DNA of 64,000 bases from Microbacterium keratanolyticum (GTDB lineage Bacteria > Actinomycetota > Actinomycetes > Actinomycetales > Microbacteriaceae), in contig NZ_JAFBBQ010000001.1 of NCBI RefSeq assembly GCF_016907255.1, positions 2,542,001-2,606,000 on the forward strand, given 5' to 3'. Of this stretch, positions 56,151-63,647 are shown piece after piece. The notes under the pieces are model-generated. The model ran no database searches, had not been told where the DNA came from, and saw nothing but the letters and a program-made list of their open reading frames with translations. How positions within the stretch are numbered: position 1 is the stretch's first letter; the number at the start of each line of letters is the position of its first letter. A program made the position numbers and the translations under genes.

Positions 56151-57478
56151 GCGTCTTCTTCTTCGGCAGCCCGGTGCTGTTGCGCCTCGGTGTGCGCAGC
56201 GACGTCCTCGATGAGCATGGACGGTTCGGGCAGGTCGATGGCTCCGGTGGCCAGGTCGTCGTCGGCGGACGCGCCCCTCGCGGCGGTGTCGTCTGCGGCT
56301 GTCTCTTCGACGTCGGGGTCTTCGGGCTCGAACAGGCGCGGCTGGGCGGCGGTCGTCGCGGTGTCGACCGCACCATCCTCCGGCTCGGATGCGCCGATGT
56401 CGTAGCCGCGGGTGTCCGCGCCGTAGAACTCACCCGGATCGTAGGCATCGGTGTGCATCGACGTGTCCGCCGCGGGTACGGCGTGCGCGGGGACGCTGTC
56501 GAGAGCGCTCATCGCTTCGTCGACGTCGCTCGTGCGTCTGGCGCGCGGGATGAGGTCTTCATCGCGGACACCGTCCGCGAGCGCGTCCAGAAGGGCTGCG
56601 GCGTCGTCCACGATGTCCGCACGGTGGGTCTTCGTGCCGTGCACGAGCCAGCGCGCGAACTCCAACTCGGCGAGCAGGCGCGCACGGATCGGCAGCGCGG
56701 CGTCCGGAGATCGCAGGGCGCTGCGACCGTAGCCGAGGTGCACGGAGTCCGCCGCGTCCGGGGCGGAGGAGAGCCACGCCAGGTCGGTTGCCGGGTCGCC
56801 GATGGACAGCCCGTGCCATCCGATCACGCCGACGACCTGAGGGCCGACGAGTTCGTCGTCTTCGAAGACGAAGGACGCGGCGTGCGCGGCGCCGAGGATG
56901 ACGGTCGATTCGAAATGCCAGATCTCGTCGGCTTCGACGGCTTCACGCCAGCGCACCGTGAGTCGTGCCGACACGCGGCCCGTCGCGGCGGCACGATCAA
57001 CGAGTTCGCGGACCTCTGCCCGCACCTCTGCGGGCGTGCGTTCGGAGAGGCCTGCACCTCGGACGACGGACGCGGGAAGTGCGTGCACGCCGGCGATCGC
57101 GGCACCGATCGCCTCCGCGGCACCAGGACCCGCCGGAATGTCGGCCTCGGCAACCTGGAAACCCCGGATCAGAGAGGTCACGAGGGCGCGTGCCTCGCCG
57201 ACGCGTACCTCCCCGTGATACTCGGGCGCATCGAAGGGAAGCATCTCACGGGCACCGGCCGTGAGCGCGCGCAGAGCGAGGCTCTCCGCGGCGAGCTCGC
57301 CGGCGGTCTCCTCGTCGGTCGCGGCTCTCAACACCACCTCGCGTCCGTCCGCGAGCGAGGCGACGGCGGAGTCGAATCGCGCGTCACCGTTCGCGGTGAG
57401 AGCGCGAGCGCCGACGACCTCGGCTCCAGGCATCGCCGCAGTGACGGCCGCGGCTAGAGTGAAAGGTGAGCGTGCCAT
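56096..57478 (-). CDS. Aminoglycoside-phosphotransferase-fold protein with acidic tail
   Basis: 460 residues. The kinase-like fold spans about 1-330: REVVLRAATDEETAGELAAE for the ATP/lysine region, VIGWHGLSIGDPATDLAWLS for the catalytic/metal loop, where the usual H-x-D-x-x-x-x-N is not cleanly present, with GDPATDL as the metal-binding D. The remaining ~125 residues are Asp/Glu/Ala-rich and likely disordered. It resembles phosphotransferases placed next to adnB in related genomes. Antibiotic resistance is not implied. ATG 57478 has TACCCT six bases upstream. Its 3' end overlaps adnB by 55 bases tail to tail. Confidence 0.82.
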   Translation of the reverse strand: MARSPFTLAAAVTAAMPGAEVVGARALTANGDARFDSAVASLADGREVVLRAATDEETAGELAAESLALRALTAGAREMLPFDAPEYHGEVRVGEARALVTSLIRGFQVAEADIPAGPGAAEAIGAAIAGVHALPASVVRGAGLSERTPAEVRAEVRELVDRAAATGRVSARLTVRWREAVEADEIWHFESTVILGAAHAASFVFEDDELVGPQVVGVIGWHGLSIGDPATDLAWLSSAPDAADSVHLGYGRSALRSPDAALPIRARLLAELEFARWLVHGTKTHRADIVDDAAALLDALADGVRDEDLIPRARRTSDVDEAMSALDSVPAHAVPAADTSMHTDAYDPGEFYGADTRGYDIGASEPEDGAVDTATTAAQPRLFEPEDPDVEETAADDTAARGASADDDLATGAIDLPEPSMLIEDVAAHTEAQQHRAAEEEDAQRAARAAFQRWTNSSSE

Positions 57479-57484
57479 GCCCCC

Positions 57485-57490
57485 AGGGTA
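57485..57490 (-). promoter_or_regulatory. -10 box of probable leaderless start (phosphotransferase gene)
   Basis: TACCCT on the minus strand, six bases before ATG 57478. Confidence 0.5.
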
Positions 57491-57541
57491 GGCGCGCGGA
57501 AGGGCGCGATCGCCGACGCCACGCTGCGAGAGAAGGAGTCG

Positions 57542-58429
57542 ATGACCGCAATGGCACCCATGATCGACCGGCTCGCCGCTCGCCGCGCCGAGCCGAATCT
57601 GATCGACGAACTGCGTGCCGACGCCTCGGTGAAGGTGCTGATCGTGCGGCACGGGCAGGTCCCCGCCGACAACGGGCTGCGTTTCGCGACGACCACCGAT
57701 ACGGCGCACCTCGATGCGGAATGGGCTGTGCTCGCAGAACTTGCCGACGGCACGGTCGTGCTTCTCGCAGCGATCGCCGACGCCGATGACGACCCCGCAG
57801 CAGTTGGAGACGCTCCGCGCTGGGCGGGTGTGCGTGAACTCGCCCCCGGGCTCAGCGCCGAGCACAGTGAACTCCTCGTGACTGCCGCGGCCCTGGGCAC
57901 ATGGTTGCGCGATTCGCCGTTCTGTGTCGGGTGCGGGGCGCGCACGACAGTGCAGCAAGCGGGCTGGGCGCGCTCCTGCGCGCAGTGCGGGCGCGAGCAC
58001 TTTCCCCGCACCGATCCGGCGGTCATCGTGGCAGTGGAGAGCGCCGACGGCGAGCGCCTCCTCCTCGGTGCGAACGCGCAGTGGCGGGGCGCGGTCTACT
58101 CGTGCTTCGCCGGATTCGTCGAAGCGGGGGAGTCACTCGAGACGACCGTGCACCGCGAGATCCTCGAAGAGGCGGGTGTGCGCCTCCGCGACATCCGCTA
58201 TCGGGCTTCACAGTCCTGGCCCTATCCGCGCTCGCTGATGCTCGGATTCCGGGCCATCGCCGTGGATGAGTCGACGGCACGCGGAGACGGCGAGGAGATC
58301 CTGGACGCCCGGTGGTTCACCCACGCGGAGATCGGCACCGCCCTTGCCGGGGAGGCGGACTACCGTCTGCCTGGCCCCGCCTCCATCGCCTCCCGACTGA
58401 TCCGAGAATGGTACGAAGAACGAGCATGA
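57542..58429 (+). CDS. nudC: NADH pyrophosphatase NudC
   Basis: 295 residues. A zinc ribbon uses C128/C131 and C146/C149. The Nudix box GFVEAGESLETTVHREILEEAG starts at G191 with intact catalytic glutamates. The NADH-pyrophosphatase signature reads SQSWPYP (223-229), a slight variant of SQPWPFP. It hydrolyses NAD(H) to NMN(H) and AMP and can remove NAD caps from RNA. AAGGAG lies three bases before ATG 57542; ATGs at 57551 and 57560 are alternatives. The stop overlaps uvrD2 (ATGA). Confidence 0.94.
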   Translation: MTAMAPMIDRLAARRAEPNLIDELRADASVKVLIVRHGQVPADNGLRFATTTDTAHLDAEWAVLAELADGTVVLLAAIADADDDPAAVGDAPRWAGVRELAPGLSAEHSELLVTAAALGTWLRDSPFCVGCGARTTVQQAGWARSCAQCGREHFPRTDPAVIVAVESADGERLLLGANAQWRGAVYSCFAGFVEAGESLETTVHREILEEAGVRLRDIRYRASQSWPYPRSLMLGFRAIAVDESTARGDGEEILDARWFTHAEIGTALAGEADYRLPGPASIASRLIREWYEERA

Positions 58430-60132
58430 GCGCGCTGGATGGACTGGACGAACGACAGCGCGAAGCAGCATCTGTGCTCCGCGGTCCCGTCGCCGTGCTC
58501 GCCGGTGCCGGGACGGGAAAGACGCGTGTCATCACGCATCGCATCGCCCACGGCGTCGAGACGGGCGCGTACACGCCGTCGCGTGTCATGGCTGTCACGT
58601 TCACGGCGAAGGCGGCAGGCGAGCTGCGAGGCCGTCTGCGTCGACTCGGAGTAGAGGGCGTGGCCGCGAGGACCTTCCACGCGGCAGCGCTCTCGCAACT
58701 CGGCTTCTTCTGGCCGACACTCGCTGGCGCCCCTGCACCGGCGATCGTCGACAACAAGGTGCGGCTGCTCGCCCAGGCCGTCGAAAGCCTGCGGATGCGT
58801 CCCGACACTGCGACGCTGCGCGATATCGCCTCCGAGATCGAGTGGCGCAAGGTGTCGATGCTGTCGATCGATGAGGCCGTCGGGCGGGGACGCGTCGTGG
58901 GCAAGCTCCCGCCGTCGACGCTCGCCGACATCATGCGCGCGTACGAGACGTTGAAGGACGAGCGCCGCCAGCTGGACTTCGAGGATGTCCTGCTGGCCTG
59001 CGCCGGGATGCTGGAGGCCGAGCCCCGAGTCGCCGCCGCGGTGCACGAGCAGTACCGGCACTTCACGGTGGACGAGTTCCAGGACGTCTCGCCTCTGCAG
59101 AACAGGCTCCTGGAACTGTGGCTCGGCGACCGCAAAGACCTCTGCGTCGTGGGGGATGCCTCGCAGACCATCTATTCCTTCGCGGGGGCCGACCAGAAGT
59201 ACCTGCTGGAGTTCGAGCGACGTTATCCCGATGCCACGGTCGTGCGTCTGGAGACGAACTACCGTTCCGCGGGTCCCATGCTCGCGGCGGCGAACGCGCT
59301 GATGCGCGGGCGCTCCGGCGCGCTGGAACTCACACCCGCTCGCGCTCACCCCGCGGCGGAGCCGCCACTCGTCACCGCCTACGAGACCGAGACCGACGAG
59401 GCTGCGGGCATCGCTCGACGCGTCGCCGCGCGGATCGCAGAGGGTGAGTCCCCGCAGGACATCGCCGTCCTCTACCGTGCGAATGCGCAGTCTGCCGTGC
59501 TGCTGTCGGCGCTCGCCGCTGCCGGGGTCGCCACGACGACTCTCGGCGGCAAGCGTTTCTTCGACATGCCCGAGGTGCGTCAGGCGATCCTTGCGCTGCG
59601 AGGCGCAGCGGTCGCCCCGAACGATCTCGGCTTCCTGCCGACGGTGCGCGATGTGCTGCGCAGCCTCGGCTTCCGTGAGGATCCGCCCGAGGCCGGCGGG
59701 GCGCTGCGCGACGGCTGGGAAGCCCGCCGCGCGCTGCTGCGCTTGGCCGAGGAAGCCCCGCCGGGTATGACCCTTCGCGTCTTCAGCGACCAGCTGCTTG
59801 CTCGCGCGAAAGACCAGCACGAGCCCACGCTGCAGACGGTGACGCTGTCGACGCTGCACGCAGCGAAGGGGTTGGAATGGCCGCACGTCTACCTCGCAGG
59901 GTGGGGCGAGGGCGCGCTGCCGATCTCGTACGCCAAGGGCTTCGACGCGATCGACGAGGAGCGTCGCCTCGCCTACGTCGGCATCACGCGAGCCGCGCGA
60001 ACGCTGGAGCTGTCGTGGTCCCGCACGGCAGGACGAGGGGAGCGCGAACCGTCTCGCTTCCTGGGAGAGATCGGCAGTGGCATTCTTCGTGAAAGCGCAC
60101 CACGCGCGATTCGCGGTGGCCGTCGCTTCTGA
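58426..60132 (+). CDS. uvrD2: UvrD2-like superfamily 1 DNA helicase, short form
   Basis: 568 residues. Walker A AGAGTGKT (26-33), TFTAKAAGEL, motif II TVDEFQDVSPLQ, GDASQTIYSFAGAD, LSTLHAAKGLEWPHVYLAG and motif VI AYVGITRAARTLELSWS. Placement directly after nudC matches Mycobacterium uvrD2. The mycobacterial protein is about 700 residues, with an HRDC domain and a tetracysteine element after the motor; both are missing here, the chain ending ~50 residues after motif VI. The last 149 bases are antisense to the end of the neighbouring gene. Confidence 0.92.
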   Translation: MSALDGLDERQREAASVLRGPVAVLAGAGTGKTRVITHRIAHGVETGAYTPSRVMAVTFTAKAAGELRGRLRRLGVEGVAARTFHAAALSQLGFFWPTLAGAPAPAIVDNKVRLLAQAVESLRMRPDTATLRDIASEIEWRKVSMLSIDEAVGRGRVVGKLPPSTLADIMRAYETLKDERRQLDFEDVLLACAGMLEAEPRVAAAVHEQYRHFTVDEFQDVSPLQNRLLELWLGDRKDLCVVGDASQTIYSFAGADQKYLLEFERRYPDATVVRLETNYRSAGPMLAAANALMRGRSGALELTPARAHPAAEPPLVTAYETETDEAAGIARRVAARIAEGESPQDIAVLYRANAQSAVLLSALAAAGVATTTLGGKRFFDMPEVRQAILALRGAAVAPNDLGFLPTVRDVLRSLGFREDPPEAGGALRDGWEARRALLRLAEEAPPGMTLRVFSDQLLARAKDQHEPTLQTVTLSTLHAAKGLEWPHVYLAGWGEGALPISYAKGFDAIDEERRLAYVGITRAARTLELSWSRTAGRGEREPSRFLGEIGSGILRESAPRAIRGGRRF

Positions 60133-60832
60133 TGCGGATGCTGCGCGTCTCGGTGAGCTCATCTGCCGCACCTTCCGCGGCGAAGAGCTCGGCCACGGCC
60201 GCGGCCGCGGCGACGATGTGACGTAGCGGAATCATCTCCGGCGCGCGTGACATCAGCTGCGTGTGCACCGCGGCCCAGCCCGGTACCGTGTCGCGATCAT
60301 GCCCATCACGGCATACAAGGCACGGTGTGACTCCAGGACGCACCAGCGGCCCGACCGTCACACCGTTGCCGTCGAACGCGATCGGCAGGTGTGCCTGCTC
60401 GCTCTGCAGGAACGTCGCGGTGCGGGTGGCGACAGCGACACCGTGGAACAGGATGAGTGCAACCGCGGGGGCATCGTCATTCGCGTCTGTGCGGATGCCC
60501 TCGTCATCCAGTGCCTCGCCGAGCCGATAGGCGGTCGCGACATCGACGTCGTCGGCTGCCGTGATGCGCACGGACGGCGGCAGCGTGGGCTGCGCGGCGA
60601 GGACGGGCGTGAGTTCCGCGAGGAAGGCGCGTGCGGCCGCGCGTGGTGCGCCGTGCTCATGAGCCACCGCGTCGAAAGCGCGCCGATGAACACCCGCACG
60701 GAGGGCGAGGACGATTCGGTCCATCCACGGTTCGGAGATCGTCAGTGTGACGATGGCGTCCACTCCGAACTGCAGCGTCTCGCCGTCCTGCCAGAGCGGC
60801 GGATGTGCGGGGTCGAGGCGCAGCAGATCCAT
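59984..60832 (-). CDS. Orphan TOMM cyclodehydratase-like (E1-like) protein
   Basis: 282 residues. The segment VRPGVTPCLVCRDGHDRDTV, followed by PGWAAVHTQL, is characteristic of the actinobacterial bacteriocin-cyclodehydratase-like family, related to the E1/ThiF fold that binds leader peptides. Two cysteine pairs, C171/C174 and C251/C253 (HEECHCRS), could form a zinc site. No YcaO protein or precursor peptide is nearby. It resembles Rv3196 by position. Residues 234-282, including C251 and C253, are encoded antisense to the motif VI end of uvrD2. The start ATG 60832 has GAGAAT six bases upstream. Confidence 0.78.
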   Translation of the reverse strand: MDLLRLDPAHPPLWQDGETLQFGVDAIVTLTISEPWMDRIVLALRAGVHRRAFDAVAHEHGAPRAAARAFLAELTPVLAAQPTLPPSVRITAADDVDVATAYRLGEALDDEGIRTDANDDAPAVALILFHGVAVATRTATFLQSEQAHLPIAFDGNGVTVGPLVRPGVTPCLVCRDGHDRDTVPGWAAVHTQLMSRAPEMIPLRHIVAAAAAVAELFAAEGAADELTETRSIRIRSDGHRESRVVRFHEECHCRSLPGSETVRAPLVLPCGTTTAPAFARLA

Positions 60833-60858
60833 GCCTCGATTCTCGCGGGAGAGGCATG

Positions 60859-60898
60859 CTGTCGGTTCCCCGCGGACGAATCCGTGGAGAACCGACAG
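60859..60898 (-). terminator. Hairpin between zincin-like and cyclodehydratase-like genes
   Basis: CTGTCGGTTC (60859-60868) pairs with GAACCGACAG (60889-60898), and the interior CGCGGA/TCCGTG extends the stem with a G-U pair. It sits between two minus-strand genes and probably limits readthrough from the zincin-like gene. Confidence 0.65.
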
Positions 60899-60937
60899 TC
60901 AGGCGGTATCCGTGCAGAAGACGCGGACGAGCGGTGC

Positions 60938-62359
60938 TCAGACCGGGCGCTCTCCGCCCGTGGAATCGTCATCTGGGTCTGCGTCGGAGTCCCCGTCGGA
61001 CTCGCTCGGCGCAGCATCCGCCTCATCCGCCGGCGCGGAGAAGTCGTCGCCGTCGAGCAGTCGCGCAAGCGCCTCGTCGAACTCGTCGGGCTGTGGCTGC
61101 TCGCCGCGTGCGTGCGCCTGCAGGCGGGCCACGAGTGCTTCCGGGTTGTCGATGTCTTCCGCGGTGGGCATGAGGTCGGGATAGTCCCAGAGAGCGTCGC
61201 GATCAGCGATGCCGACCGCGTCGGTGACCGCACGCCACATGGCGGCCGCTTCGCGCAGTCGGCGCGGCCTCAGCTTGAGGCCGACGAGCGCACCGAGGGC
61301 GTCTTCGGCGGGGCCTCCTGCGGCACGACGGCGTCGCGCGGACTCGGCGATGCGTGCGCTCTCTGGGAGGCGCGCGGTCGCCTCGGTCGTGACGACATCG
61401 ACCCAGCCGTCGATCAGCGCGATGAGGTTCTCGAGGCGCTCGAGAGCCTCACGCTGGGCGTCGCTCTGCGTCGGCAGCAGCGCGCCCTCCTCGATCGCGG
61501 TGCGCAGTTCTTCGGGGTTGCTCGGGTCGAGGCGACCGGCCAGGTCTTCGAGCGCGTCCACGTCGACGGTGACGCCCCGGGCGAAGTCGGTGATCTGGCT
61601 CATCACATGCAGATGCAGCCAGCGTGCGTGGCGATACAGCCGCGCGTAGGCGAGCTCGCGGGTGGCGAGATACAGGGCGATCTGGTCTTCGGGAATCTCA
61701 AGTCCCTCCCCGAAGGTGGCGAGATTCTGCGGGATCACGGCCGCCGTTCCCGGCGGCAGGACCGGGATGCCCACGTCTCCGCCGCTCACGACCTCGAGTG
61801 ACAGGTTTCCGAGCACCTGACCGAACTGCGCCGCGAAGAGTGACCCCCCGAGCCCTCGCATCAGACGCCCCGCGCCTTCGACCACACCCTTCATGTCGTC
61901 GGGAACCTGGCTGTCCAATGCAGTCGTCAGCGCATCCGCGATGCTCGTCGAGACGGGGGAGGCGACCTCTTTCCACACGGGCAGCGTGCGCTCCACCCAT
62001 TCGCCGCGGGTCATGACGCGTGCGGGCTCGGCGAGCTCGGAGATCGTCGTGGCCTCGCTCAGCCAGAGATTCGCGAGTCCGAAGGCGTCCGCGACGGAGT
62101 GGCGGCTCCCATCCGTGACGCTCAGCCCTTCGCGGTTGGCGATGTGCAGCGCGGCGCGCTGCGCGGCCTCCCACGGGTCTCCGTTGAACGCGTTCTGGAA
62201 CTGCTGCATGAAGCCGGCCATCATCGCCGGGTCGAGACGCAGTCCTTCCAGGCCCTCCATGTTCTGCAGTGCGCTCAGGTCGAAATCGGTGCCGGATGCT
62301 TCAAACATGCGGCGCAGGAACTCTTGGAAGTCTTCGGGGTTCGGGTCGTTGTCTGCCAT
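60938..62359 (-). CDS. Zincin-like metalloprotease (DUF2342 type)
   Basis: 473 residues, the same length class as Rv3195. The family is annotated as zinc-dependent metalloprotease (Zincin_2) or F420-biosynthesis-associated. NPEDFQEFLRRMFEASGTDF opens the protein, then MRGLGGSLFAAQFGQVLGNL and ATRELAYARLYRHARWLHLH, where the zinc histidines would lie. A classical HExxH is not seen. The C-terminus is an acidic Ser/Asp-rich tail. Catalytic activity is therefore unproven. Divergent from the PDZ protease gene across 120 bases. Confidence 0.85.
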   Translation of the reverse strand: MADNDPNPEDFQEFLRRMFEASGTDFDLSALQNMEGLEGLRLDPAMMAGFMQQFQNAFNGDPWEAAQRAALHIANREGLSVTDGSRHSVADAFGLANLWLSEATTISELAEPARVMTRGEWVERTLPVWKEVASPVSTSIADALTTALDSQVPDDMKGVVEGAGRLMRGLGGSLFAAQFGQVLGNLSLEVVSGGDVGIPVLPPGTAAVIPQNLATFGEGLEIPEDQIALYLATRELAYARLYRHARWLHLHVMSQITDFARGVTVDVDALEDLAGRLDPSNPEELRTAIEEGALLPTQSDAQREALERLENLIALIDGWVDVVTTEATARLPESARIAESARRRRAAGGPAEDALGALVGLKLRPRRLREAAAMWRAVTDAVGIADRDALWDYPDLMPTAEDIDNPEALVARLQAHARGEQPQPDEFDEALARLLDGDDFSAPADEADAAPSESDGDSDADPDDDSTGGERPV

Positions 62360-62467
62360 GGCGGGCCCTCTCAGCGCGTGTATAGCCGTGGGATCTACGC
62401 TAGTTGCAGGATTTCGATCACGCCCGTGAACTGCGGGCATCGCTGTACGCCGCTCGCGAACGAGCAC

Positions 62468-62473
62468 AGGAGG
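62468..62473 (+). promoter_or_regulatory. Ribosome-binding site fixing the PDZ-protease start
   Basis: AGGAGG six bases before GTG 62480. The frame is open a further 127 codons upstream but only antisense to the zincin-like gene. Confidence 0.75.
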
Positions 62474-62479
62474 ACACCC

Positions 62480-63577
62480 GTGACGCAGCCGCGTACAGAA
62501 GCCACTCGCACCAAGGTGGGACTCACCGCGCTCGCGATCGCACTCGTCGCTCTCGTGGCGCTGACCTTCCTGCCGACTCCCTACGTGATCCAGAAGCCCG
62601 GGCCCGTCTACAACACCCTCGGCACGGCTCTGGATGCCGACGGCGAAGAGATCCCGCTCATCCAGATCGATGACGCCGAGACGTTTCCCACCGAGGGTGC
62701 GCTCGACCTCACGACCGTCCAGGTTGTCGGCAGCCGGGAGCGCCCGGTGTCGTGGTTCGAGCTCGCGCTCGCGTGGGTCGATTCCTCCAAGGCTGTCGTC
62801 CCCATCGAGAGCGTCTTCCCGGAGGGCGTGACGCGCGAGCAGCGCGAGCAGCGCAACTCGATGCTGATGGTCGACTCCCAGCACGAGGCGACGGCCGCCG
62901 CTCTGCGCCAACTCGGTGAAGAGGTCCCGGCGACGATCTCCGTCGTCGAGGTGCTCGAGGACGGAGCCTCTGCAGGGCTGCTCGAGGCAGACGATCAGAT
63001 CACCGAGATCGACGGCGTTGCGGTATCCGATATGGATGCGCTGCGCGCGAAGATCCAGGAGGCCGAGGGGAAGGCTGTCGCGCTCACCGTCGTCCGCGAT
63101 GACGAGGAGCAGACCGTCACGGTCACGCCGCAGAAGCGCGAGGCGAACGGCACGACGACCTGGCTCATCGGTGTCACGCTCATGCTCGAGTACGAGTTCC
63201 CGATCGATGTGACGCTGCAGCTCAACAACGTCGGCGGTCCGAGCGCCGGGCTCATGTTCGCCCTCGGGATCATCGACGTCCTCACTCCGGGGGAGCTCAA
63301 CGGCGGGGAGACTGTCGCAGGCACCGGCACGATCAACGGTCTCGGCGACGTGGGGCCAATCGGCGGCATCCGTCAGAAGCTCTACGGCGCTCGCGACGCG
63401 GGTGCGACATACTTCTTCGCCCCGGAAGCCAACTGCGCCGAAGTCGTGGGGCATGTTCCGGACGGGCTGCAGGTCGTCAAGACCGCGACGCTGGATGATG
63501 CGCTGGACGCTCTGGAGGTCATCGCCGAGGGTGGCGACGTCGCCGACCTGCCGACCTGCACGGCAGCGGCGAAGTAG
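62480..63577 (+). CDS. Membrane-anchored PDZ and Lon-type (S16) protease
   Basis: 365 residues, YlbL/Rv3194c type. One N-terminal helix (about 13-33, LTALAIALVALVALTFLP) anchors it with the rest outside. A PDZ domain covers about 150-215 (VVEVLEDGASAGLLEADDQI), and a Lon-like proteolytic domain about 230-345 with catalytic dyad S255 (NNVGGPSAGLMFALG) and K300 (PIGGIRQKLYGAR). It probably processes secreted or membrane proteins. The mRNA may continue into the UPF0182 gene 70 bases downstream, which also has its own -10. Confidence 0.92.
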   Translation: MTQPRTEATRTKVGLTALAIALVALVALTFLPTPYVIQKPGPVYNTLGTALDADGEEIPLIQIDDAETFPTEGALDLTTVQVVGSRERPVSWFELALAWVDSSKAVVPIESVFPEGVTREQREQRNSMLMVDSQHEATAAALRQLGEEVPATISVVEVLEDGASAGLLEADDQITEIDGVAVSDMDALRAKIQEAEGKAVALTVVRDDEEQTVTVTPQKREANGTTTWLIGVTLMLEYEFPIDVTLQLNNVGGPSAGLMFALGIIDVLTPGELNGGETVAGTGTINGLGDVGPIGGIRQKLYGARDAGATYFFAPEANCAEVVGHVPDGLQVVKTATLDDALDALEVIAEGGDVADLPTCTAAAK

Positions 63578-63635
63578 GTTCACTTTCGGCGAAAAAGGAC
63601 TCTGGAGAGCACAGCCTGCGCTCATATTCCTTCCC

Positions 63636-63641
63636 TAGGAT
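63636..63641 (+). promoter_or_regulatory. -10 box of probable leaderless start (UPF0182 gene)
   Basis: TAGGAT, six bases before GTG 63648. Confidence 0.55.
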
Positions 63642-63647
63642 GGAAGG

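Noticed and set aside
56096..57478. Antibiotic-resistance phosphotransferase
   Set aside because: The fold is shared, but the catalytic loop is not canonical, and the gene sits in a conserved core neighbourhood rather than in a mobile or resistance context.
58360..60171. 603-codon minus-strand open frame antisense to uvrD2
   Set aside because: Arg/Gln-rich shadow. Only the separate frame 59984-60832 is protein-like.
59984..60832. Thiazole/oxazole-modified peptide (bacteriocin) gene cluster
   Set aside because: No YcaO cyclodehydratase, dehydrogenase, precursor peptide or exporter lies nearby. The gene is an orphan, and its neighbours are conserved housekeeping genes.
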